Shown: one piece after another, positions 1 to 5,564 of the stretch | How the letters are laid out: the number at the start of each line of letters is the position of its first letter | Position numbering within the stretch: position 1 is the stretch's first letter | DNA from: Nitrospina sp. | Lineage (GTDB): Bacteria > Nitrospinota > Nitrospinia > Nitrospinales > VA-1 | Direction: 5' to 3' | Assembly (NCBI GenBank): GCA_018665625.1 | Contig: JABJCF010000190.1 | Coordinates: 1-8,260 of the forward strand | DNA length: 8,260 nt | Notes under the pieces: generated by a model | What the model saw: only the letters and a program-made list of their open reading frames with translations | The model's database searches: none | Told to the model about the DNA's origin: nothing | Made by a program: the position numbers and the translations under genes

Positions 1-1190
1 ATTAAAAACTCACCTACGAATCCATTCAACCCCGGCAAACCTAGTGCAGCCAGCATTACGAGCATAAAAGTTCCATAAAGAACCGGCATAGCTTTGCTGA
101 GCCCACGGAGCTCACCAAGGTTACGCGTACCCATTCTCATTTCAATAAATCCTACGATTAAAAACAAAGCAGAAGCAATTATTCCGTGATTGACCATTTG
201 CAGAACGCTACCTTCGATGCCTTCTCCATTACGAGCGAAAATTCCCAAAACAATAAACCCAAGGTGACTGATACTCGAATAAGCTACAAGGGCTTTAATA
301 TCTTTTTGCGCAATGGCAATCCAGGCACCGTAAACCATTCCTGTTGCGGCCATGACCCCAATCACCAAAGCCATACTTTCCACTGCCTCTGGAAAAAGTG
401 GAAGGCAGAACCGTAAAAAACCATAAGCCCCGGTTTTAGACATCGCACCTGTTAAAAGTATCAAGGCTGGAATTGGACAGGCGACATAAGCATGAGGCAA
501 CCAACTGTGCAATGGAAAAACAGGGATCTTGATTGCAAATGCTACAAAAAAGAATAAGAACATCCAAATCTGCATCGATGGATCGATATGGGTATGAACC
601 AGAGTGCGCAGATCAAAAGTAACGTCATGGGTAACCCCATAATGAACCATCGTCAGTGAAATAATTGCTATCAGCATCAGCAAGCTACCCACCAAGGTGT
701 AGATAACAAATTTCATGGTGGCATAAACTCGACGCCCTTCACCCCAGATGCCAATAATAAAATAAGTCGGCACCAGCATTAACTCCCAGAACACATAGAA
801 CAAAATTGTGTCTAAAGCCAGAAAGACACCAAGCGTTCCCGCTTCTAAAGCCAGCATCAGGGCAATAAAGTTTCTAAGATTTTTTTCCTGATTCAGAGAA
901 AAAATAATGGCTATCACACCAAGAAAGGCCGTCAACACAACCATCCACAGACTGATGCCATCGACCCCGACAAGATAGTTAATATGGAGTGCAGGAACCC
1001 AATGAAAGGTCTGGACAAACTGCATTTCAGGGTTGCTAGAATCAAAAGAAACCAACACCCACAAGGAAACCAGTAAGGTGGCCAATGCCGCACCTACCCC
1101 CGTTGACTTTATCAGCCCGGTATTATCGCGGCCAACAAATATCAGCGCCAGTGCCGCAACCAGAGGAATAAAAATAATTAGGGATAACAT
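1..1190 (-). CDS. nuoM: NADH-quinone oxidoreductase subunit M, proton-pumping antiporter-like subunit (3' end beyond the window)
   Basis: This is the N-terminal 396 residues of NuoM, one of the three Mrp-antiporter-like membrane subunits of complex I that translocate protons. It is open at the left edge; the E. coli protein is about 509 residues, so roughly three quarters is here. The fragment is a chain of hydrophobic segments. Residues known to matter in the family are present: E136 in the TM5 motif FWELMLVP, K221 in FAIKIPVFPLH, K252 in SKTGAYG, H334 in MVNHG, and E394 in the TM12 motif GEF. One motif is unusual: the family's WLPDAH becomes WLPHAYVACP (residues 230-239). The ATG start at 1188-1190 lies 8 bases after the nuoL stop. 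No strong Shine-Dalgarno precedes it, so coupling to nuoL translation is likely. The identification is very secure; the start is probable because MLSLIIFIPLVAAL is a typical NuoM beginning. Confidence 0.97.
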   Translation of the reverse strand, partial: MLSLIIFIPLVAALALIFVGRDNTGLIKSTGVGAALATLLVSLWVLVSFDSSNPEMQFVQTFHWVPALHINYLVGVDGISLWMVVLTAFLGVIAIIFSLNQEKNLRNFIALMLALEAGTLGVFLALDTILFYVFWELMLVPTYFIIGIWGEGRRVYATMKFVIYTLVGSLLMLIAIISLTMVHYGVTHDVTFDLRTLVHTHIDPSMQIWMFLFFFVAFAIKIPVFPLHSWLPHAYVACPIPALILLTGAMSKTGAYGFLRFCLPLFPEAVESMALVIGVMAATGMVYGAWIAIAQKDIKALVAYSSISHLGFIVLGIFARNGEGIEGSVLQMVNHGIIASALFLIVGFIEMRMGTRNLGELRGLSKAMPVLYGTFMLVMLAALGLPGLNGFVGEFL

Positions 1191-1198
1191 TTTTTCGT

Positions 1199-3067
1199 CT
1201 ACAGGAACACAACAAATAATAAAATAATCACCATTCCGGCAACCATATTCAACGCATAAGTACGAACTCTTCCCGTTTGCCAGAAACTAATTCCGCGACT
1301 CACTTCCTTAACCTGAAAGCCAATCTCGTCAACGGCATAATCGATACCTTTCTTTTCAGCTTTTTCTTCCAGAAAAGCACCAATCGCTTTTGTAGGTTTA
1401 ACAATTAACAGGTCATAAATTTCATCGACATAATACTTATGGAAAACCAAATCATACAACGGAGCAAAAAGCTCTTTGATCAAACCCACCCGGTCCTTAC
1501 CGGTCACATACAACAATGCTGCGGTGGCTATACCTCCCACGCCTGCAACAAGGGCAATCGTTTCCAATAAGCCATCATGATGGTGATGCACCTCTCGTCC
1601 AAATACAGGCGCTAGAAATTCATCCACTAGAGGGCCCAGAAATCCGCCAAAAAGCGCCAAAGCGGCCAATACTAATAATGGCACATCCATTAACGCAGGG
1701 GATTCATGAGGATGCGCACCTGGACTGCGCGATTTCCCACTAAAGGTATAAAAATAGACACGGAAAATATAAAACGCTGTCATGCCCGCTGTAATAAGCG
1801 CAATGGCCCAGAAAACAAAATTCCCCATATCTTCGTGATAAGAACTAAGAATGATGGCTTCCTTACTGAAGTAGCCACTGGTTAATGGGAAACCGGCAAG
1901 AGCCAAAGCACCAATTAAAAATGTTGCGTGGGTTAAAGGCATAATTTTTTGAAGGCCGCCCATCTTTCGAATATCCTGTTCGCCATCCAACGCATGAATG
2001 ACACTTCCCGCTGCAAGAAACAACAGCGCCTTGAAAAACGCGTGTGTCATCAGATGAAACATACCCAGGCTGTACACCCCTATTCCCATTGCAAGAAACA
2101 TATAACCCAATTGACTCATGGTGGAATATGCAATCACACGCTTGATATCGTATTGCACCATCCCCATCGTTCCTGCAAACACTGCGGTCAATACACCCAC
2201 GGTGGCAATGAGATACATTGTGTATGGAGCCAGTTCATAAAGCACATGGCACCGGGCTATCAGGTAAACCCCGGCGGTAACCATAGTTGCAGCATGGATC
2301 AATGCACTGACGGGAGTTGGACCTTCCATCGCATCTGGAAGCCAAGTGTGCAATGGCAGTTGTGCCGATTTTGCAAAAGCACCGACAAGCAGTAATAAAG
2401 TAATTAAAAGAATTTGGTCGTCATTAATACGAAATGTGCCGGGAGCTGCGGCAAAAACATCGATAAAGTTTAAAGTGCCAAACGACTCAAAAATAACAAA
2501 GGCGGCAATCACCATGCCCACATCGCCAATAACATTCATCACAAAAGCTTTACGTGCAGCGAGCACCGCACTGGTCTTCTCTTTATAGAAACCTATTAAC
2601 AGGTAAGAAGCCAAGCCTACCAAAGCCCAACCCACAATGAGAAAAAAGAAGTCCGCTGCCGCAACCAATACCAGCATGGAAAAAATAAATAAATTTAAAT
2701 AAGAAAAGAATCGCGAATACGCAGGGTCATCATGCATATACCCAATCGAGTAAACATGAATTACAAACCCAACCCCCGTAACAATCAGGAACATGAAAAC
2801 AGAAAGTGGGTCGACCAGAATGGCAAGGTCCAACTTAAAATTCGCTGCCGATATCCATTGATATAGAACTTCGACTCTGCCCACACGCTCTTCAGCAGGA
2901 AGAAACAACAAGTCGCTTAAAGCTACCAGCGAAGTAAGAAAAGATGCACCTATGGTTCCGCAGCCGATCACTCCAACCAGGGTCTTAGAAATCCGCTCTC
3001 CGTACCAGCTAAGGTAAATGAACCCGGCCAGAGGAAACAATAAAATGAGCCAACTGCTTGCGAACAA
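1199..3067 (-). CDS. nuoL: NADH-quinone oxidoreductase subunit L, distal proton-pumping subunit
   Basis: NuoL is the outermost antiporter-like subunit of the complex I membrane arm. It has 622 residues (E. coli 613), many transmembrane helices, and ends with the long lateral helix (about residues 535-600) that runs along the membrane arm, then a last membrane segment after WQTGRVRTYAL. Conserved features include D182 in IGDVG, K233 in AKSAQLPLHTWLPDAM, H258 in SALIHAATMVTAGVY, H338 and H342 with K346 in HLMTHAFFKALLFL, and K402-E403 in TM12. The TM5 glutamate (E144 in E. coli) is replaced by A148 in the motif GWALVGLASYLLIGF. There is a four-histidine run at 494-497. The start is TTG at 3065-3067, because no in-frame ATG exists near the expected N-terminus. 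AAAGG lies 7 bases upstream, inside the last codons of nuoK, only 3 bases from the nuoK stop. The stop is TAG. Family assignment is certain. Confidence 0.98.
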   Translation of the reverse strand: MFASSWLILLFPLAGFIYLSWYGERISKTLVGVIGCGTIGASFLTSLVALSDLLFLPAEERVGRVEVLYQWISAANFKLDLAILVDPLSVFMFLIVTGVGFVIHVYSIGYMHDDPAYSRFFSYLNLFIFSMLVLVAAADFFFLIVGWALVGLASYLLIGFYKEKTSAVLAARKAFVMNVIGDVGMVIAAFVIFESFGTLNFIDVFAAAPGTFRINDDQILLITLLLLVGAFAKSAQLPLHTWLPDAMEGPTPVSALIHAATMVTAGVYLIARCHVLYELAPYTMYLIATVGVLTAVFAGTMGMVQYDIKRVIAYSTMSQLGYMFLAMGIGVYSLGMFHLMTHAFFKALLFLAAGSVIHALDGEQDIRKMGGLQKIMPLTHATFLIGALALAGFPLTSGYFSKEAIILSSYHEDMGNFVFWAIALITAGMTAFYIFRVYFYTFSGKSRSPGAHPHESPALMDVPLLVLAALALFGGFLGPLVDEFLAPVFGREVHHHHDGLLETIALVAGVGGIATAALLYVTGKDRVGLIKELFAPLYDLVFHKYYVDEIYDLLIVKPTKAIGAFLEEKAEKKGIDYAVDEIGFQVKEVSRGISFWQTGRVRTYALNMVAGMVIILLFVVFL

Positions 3068-3070
3068 AGT

Positions 3071-3370
3071 TTAACCTTTCAGTGCATTAATATGATCCAC
3101 ATCCATCTCATGCCGGGTGCGAAAAATTGTAAGGATGATTGCCAAACCCACCACAACTTCGGCGGCGGCAACGGTCATAATAATCAAAGCAAAAATCTGC
3201 CCATCCAGAGAATTCAAAAAACTGGAGTAAGCAATTAATAGAAAGTTCACAGAGTTCAGCATCAACTCAACCGACATAAACATGATCAGCGGGTTTTTTC
3301 GGATAATAAATCCACAAGCCCCTATACAAAAAACAGATGAGCTTATAAGTAAAACAAATTCCTGACCCAT
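3071..3370 (-). CDS. nuoK: NADH-quinone oxidoreductase subunit K (MrpC-like)
   Basis: NuoK is a small three-helix membrane subunit of complex I, next to NuoJ and NuoN, whose two buried glutamates form part of the proton path. The protein is 99 residues (E. coli 100) and carries both: E35 in the second helix (MSVELMLNSVNF) and E71 in the third (AAAEVVVGLAI). The cytoplasmic tail RTRHEMDVDHINALKG matches the family's usual end. I chose the ATG at 3368-3370, which gives the normal length. A longer reading from a TTG at 3413-3415 would add 15 residues (VFFCSFKK and so on) that no NuoK has and would overlap nuoJ by 43 bases. The chosen ATG lies 2 bases after the nuoJ stop and has AAAGG 8 bases upstream, inside nuoJ. 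It is followed after 3 bases by nuoL. Confidence 0.97.
   Translation of the reverse strand: MGQEFVLLISSSVFCIGACGFIIRKNPLIMFMSVELMLNSVNFLLIAYSSFLNSLDGQIFALIIMTVAAAEVVVGLAIILTIFRTRHEMDVDHINALKG
3075..3079 (-). promoter_or_regulatory. Ribosome binding site deciding the TTG start of nuoL
   Basis: AAAGG lies 7 bases before TTG at 3065-3067 and is embedded in the final Lys-Gly codons of nuoK, so nuoL translation is probably coupled to nuoK termination. Confidence 0.65.
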
Positions 3371-3372
3371 AT

Positions 3373-3912
3373 TTATCGCCTTTTTAAAGGAGCAAAAGAA
3401 AACTTTGCCAGACAAATAACACCCACCGCAGCAACCAAAAGCAAAGCTGAAGCCAATTCAAACGCTATAAGATGTTTGGAGTAAAGTTCCAAGCCAATCG
3501 CTTTGGCAGTGCCAAAAAATTCGGGACTGATTTTCCCTTCAATCTGCTGGGTAGGACCTACAGTTGCAGATAAATACAATTCGCCCAGCAGAGTAAGAAT
3601 AAATGTAAAAGCTATAGAGCGTTCCAGTGAGTTTTCTTGAATTTCTTTTTTTCCGCCTAATAATGCAATGATGAACAAAAACAAAATCATTACCGCGCCG
3701 GCATAGACAATAATCTGCACCGCTGCTAGAAATTCAGCATTATAAAGAAGGAAAAGAAGCGCAAGGCAAATCATGTGGCTGATCAAGTACAGCGCACAAT
3801 AAATCGGCGAGGAGCATAAAATGACTCCCAGGCTGGCCAGTACCGCCGTTATCCCCACAGTAAAAATGACTGTATCGCGTGTAAATTCAAATACAGTGGC
3901 TAAATCAAACAC
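3373..3912 (-). CDS. nuoJ: NADH-quinone oxidoreductase subunit J
   Basis: NuoJ is a membrane subunit of complex I near the quinone site; its third helix, which contains a pi-bulge, changes conformation in the catalytic cycle. The protein is 179 residues, within the family's usual 160-200. It has an N-terminal helix (about 15-33), then SSPIYCALYLISHM and NAEFLAAVQIIVYAGAVMIL (58-77) with the conserved E60 and Y70 of the pi-bulge helix. Further helices follow at about 98-115 and 150-169, ending in a basic tail (PLKRR). The start is GTG at 3910-3912 with AGGGAG 7 bases upstream. An ATG 4 bases earlier is out of frame and stops after three codons. It follows nuoI after a 59-base gap, the longest in this segment, and its stop is 2 bases before nuoK. 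Assignment is very secure. Confidence 0.96.
   Translation of the reverse strand: MFDLATVFEFTRDTVIFTVGITAVLASLGVILCSSPIYCALYLISHMICLALLFLLYNAEFLAAVQIIVYAGAVMILFLFIIALLGGKKEIQENSLERSIAFTFILTLLGELYLSATVGPTQQIEGKISPEFFGTAKAIGLELYSKHLIAFELASALLLVAAVGVICLAKFSFAPLKRR
3379..3383 (-). promoter_or_regulatory. Ribosome binding site deciding the ATG start of nuoK
   Basis: AAAGG lies 8 bases before the ATG at 3368-3370, inside the last codons of nuoJ. It supports the 99-residue form of NuoK over the TTG-started 114-residue reading. A CCUU copy a few bases earlier in the mRNA could pair with it. Confidence 0.65.
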
Positions 3913-3919
3913 ACATTTA

Positions 3920-3925
3920 CTCCCT
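3920..3925 (-). promoter_or_regulatory. Ribosome binding site deciding the GTG start of nuoJ
   Basis: The minus strand reads AGGGAG, 7 bases before GTG at 3910-3912. A nearer ATG at 3914-3916 is in another frame and meets a stop after three codons, so GTG is the start. Confidence 0.75.
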
Positions 3926-3971
3926 AAAAACGTTGACTCTTTTACCTAAGAGGCGTTAATTCCAAGCGAAC

Positions 3972-4481
3972 TTAATTCTGCTCACTTTTTTTATTAACAC
4001 GTTCTGTATTACCTAAAATATTGACTCGGAACTCATTGGGTTCTGGATAAACCAGAAGGTCCTGCTTCTCCATGATGTAATTGTCACGATCATAATCTGC
4101 AAGCTCATAGTGTTCGCGCAAAACAACCGCGTCCACAGGACAGGCTTCCTCGCAATATCCGCAGTAGATGCAGCGCAAAAGATTGATCTCATAAACCTCT
4201 GCATACCGTTCTCCTTTAGACACAGGGTTTTCAGGATCATTCTCTGCTGCCACAACATGAATGCACCCAACCGGACAATTGATGGAGCACAAACTGCAAC
4301 CCACACAACGCTCCAATCCTTCTTCATCGCGATTGAGAAAATGACGACCGCGATATCGTGTCGGCATTGTGCGCTTGACTTCCGGATATTCCAATGTGAC
4401 CGGTTTGGTCAACATGTTGCGGAAGGTCACACCCATTCCGATCAATAAATTTTTTACACCCGCAAAAGTAGCCTGTAACAT
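3972..4481 (-). CDS. nuoI: NADH-quinone oxidoreductase subunit I, 2x[4Fe-4S] ferredoxin-like
   Basis: NuoI links the peripheral arm of complex I to the membrane arm. It carries clusters N6a and N6b, which relay electrons from NuoG towards the terminal cluster N2 and quinone. The protein is 169 residues (E. coli 180). Two classic 4Fe-4S motifs are seen: C59-x2-C62-x2-C65-x3-C69 followed by P70, and C104-x2-C107-x2-C110-x3-C114 followed by P115. An N-terminal amphipathic stretch (about 5-25, LLIGMGVTFRNML) fits the membrane-contacting helix of the family. The segment YRGRHFLNRDEEGLERC before the first motif is also typical. The ATG at 4479-4481 has GGGAG 5 bases upstream and starts 14 bases after the nuoH stop. 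An alternative-frame ORF inside the gene is a shadow. Assignment is certain. Confidence 0.98.
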   Translation of the reverse strand: MLQATFAGVKNLLIGMGVTFRNMLTKPVTLEYPEVKRTMPTRYRGRHFLNRDEEGLERCVGCSLCSINCPVGCIHVVAAENDPENPVSKGERYAEVYEINLLRCIYCGYCEEACPVDAVVLREHYELADYDRDNYIMEKQDLLVYPEPNEFRVNILGNTERVNKKSEQN

Positions 4482-4486
4482 AACGG

Positions 4487-4491
4487 CTCCC
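4487..4491 (-). promoter_or_regulatory. Ribosome binding site of nuoI
   Basis: GGGAG lies 5 bases before the ATG at 4479-4481, in the 14-base gap between nuoH and nuoI. Confidence 0.65.
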
Positions 4492-4495
4492 GGTA

Positions 4496-5539
4496 TTACA
4501 GCACTTTAATCGTGCCAGTAATTAGAAGGTTTAATAAGCATAAAGGCAGCAAAACTTTCCAACCAAACGTCATCAACCTGTCATAACGAATTCTTGGAAA
4601 TGTTGAACGCAGCCATATAAAAACACATAAAAGAAAAACCACTTTGCCGGCAAACGCAATAATCGGCCAAACCGGAATTCCGTAAGTATTCCACCCACCC
4701 AAAAACAATAAGGTCACCAAAGCACTCATGGTCACCATATTGATGTACTCCCCCATGAAAAACATGGCGAACTTCATCCCTGTATATTCCGTATGGAATC
4801 CAGCAACCAATTCCTGCTCTGCCTCCGGCAAGTCAAATGGGGCACGATTGGTCTCCGCCACACCCGCAATGAAAAACAAAAGAAATGCCAAAGGCTGGAT
4901 AAGGATAAACGGTATCGACTCTTGCGCTGTCACCATATCTATCAAGCTTAAAGAACCGGTTAGGATAATGACACTCAACGCCGAAAGTCCGAGCGTTAAT
5001 TCATAGCTGATCATTTGCGCTGAAGACCGCAGGCCACCCATCAACGAATATTTGTTGTTGGAGGACAACCCCGCCAGCACCATTCCATAAATACCCATCC
5101 CAGAGATTGCAAAAACAAACAATATACCGCTGTTAACATTTGCTCCCCACAACTCAATGGTCTGACCGAACACCTCAAACGGCGCACCAAAAGGAATAAC
5201 CGCAAAAGCTACAATCGCGGTAAAAACAACCACCGCTGGAGCAAGATGAAACAAAAATTTATCTGCGGAGGTTTGGATGATGGATTCTTTAAAAAGTAAT
5301 TTGACCGTATCTGCCATGGGCTGACCAAATCCAAAAGGCCCTACCCGATTTGGCCCCAGGCGCACCTGAAAACGACCCATCAACCGTCGCTCAAGCCAAA
5401 CCAAAGCTGGCACAACAGACATGATTGCCACAGCAATCACTACGGCCTTAACGCTCCCAACTATTAAAGGAACATTATCGGTCAACGATTGAACCGTGAA
5501 ATCCCACAGCTCGTTTAAAAATTCAGTGATCAAATCCAA
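4496..5539 (-). CDS. nuoH: NADH-quinone oxidoreductase subunit H, quinone-chamber membrane subunit
   Basis: NuoH anchors the peripheral arm to the membrane and forms much of the quinone-binding chamber, where redox energy is passed to the proton channels. It has 347 residues (E. coli 325) and about eight hydrophobic helices. Family signatures are intact: LERRLMGRFQVRLGPNRVGP (49-68), AETNRAPFDLPEAEQELVAG (228-247) with its acidic loop residues, HTEYTGMKFAMFFMGEY (249-265), and RYDRLMTFGWKVLLPL (318-333). The start is TTG at 5537-5539, because there is no in-frame ATG before M40, which would remove the first helix. GGGAGAG lies 7 bases upstream. It begins 25 bases after the nuoG stop, and nuoI follows after 14 bases. 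Assignment is certain; the exact start codon is probable. Confidence 0.97.
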   Translation of the reverse strand: MDLITEFLNELWDFTVQSLTDNVPLIVGSVKAVVIAVAIMSVVPALVWLERRLMGRFQVRLGPNRVGPFGFGQPMADTVKLLFKESIIQTSADKFLFHLAPAVVVFTAIVAFAVIPFGAPFEVFGQTIELWGANVNSGILFVFAISGMGIYGMVLAGLSSNNKYSLMGGLRSSAQMISYELTLGLSALSVIILTGSLSLIDMVTAQESIPFILIQPLAFLLFFIAGVAETNRAPFDLPEAEQELVAGFHTEYTGMKFAMFFMGEYINMVTMSALVTLLFLGGWNTYGIPVWPIIAFAGKVVFLLCVFIWLRSTFPRIRYDRLMTFGWKVLLPLCLLNLLITGTIKVL

Positions 5540-5546
5540 ACTATCG

Positions 5547-5553
5547 CTCTCCC
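5547..5553 (-). promoter_or_regulatory. Ribosome binding site deciding the TTG start of nuoH
   Basis: The minus strand reads GGGAGAG, a strong Shine-Dalgarno, 7 bases before TTG at 5537-5539. It is directly preceded by a run of eight U in the mRNA, which may act as a ribosomal-protein-S1-type enhancer (inference). No competing ATG lies nearby in frame. Confidence 0.75.
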
Positions 5554-5564
5554 AAAAAAAACGA

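Noticed and set aside
1569..1600. A four-histidine run in NuoL as a metal-binding site
   Set aside because: It lies in a variable loop between late helices, where His-rich stretches are not unusual in NuoL proteins. No partner motif suggests a specific metal role.
1949..2395. A 148-codon open frame on the plus strand, antisense to nuoL
   Set aside because: It lies wholly opposite a strongly conserved gene. Its product is rich in His, Cys and Gln with no domain, as expected from reading conserved membrane-protein codons backwards, and I see no convincing ribosome site.
1..3067. A two-NuoM (extra pump) type of complex I, as described in some nitrite oxidisers and other bacteria
   Set aside because: NuoL here has near-standard length with no extra insertion visible in its lateral helix, and only one nuoM is in view. 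The region where a second nuoM would lie is beyond the left edge, so the idea is unsupported rather than excluded.
3371..3415. A longer NuoK starting at TTG 3413-3415, overlapping nuoJ
   Set aside because: The extra 15 residues are not found in the family, and the ATG at 3368-3370 gives the standard length with its own ribosome site.
4013..4327. A 104-codon frame on the minus strand inside nuoI
   Set aside because: It is a shifted-frame shadow of the two ferredoxin motifs. The real frame carries the full cysteine pattern.
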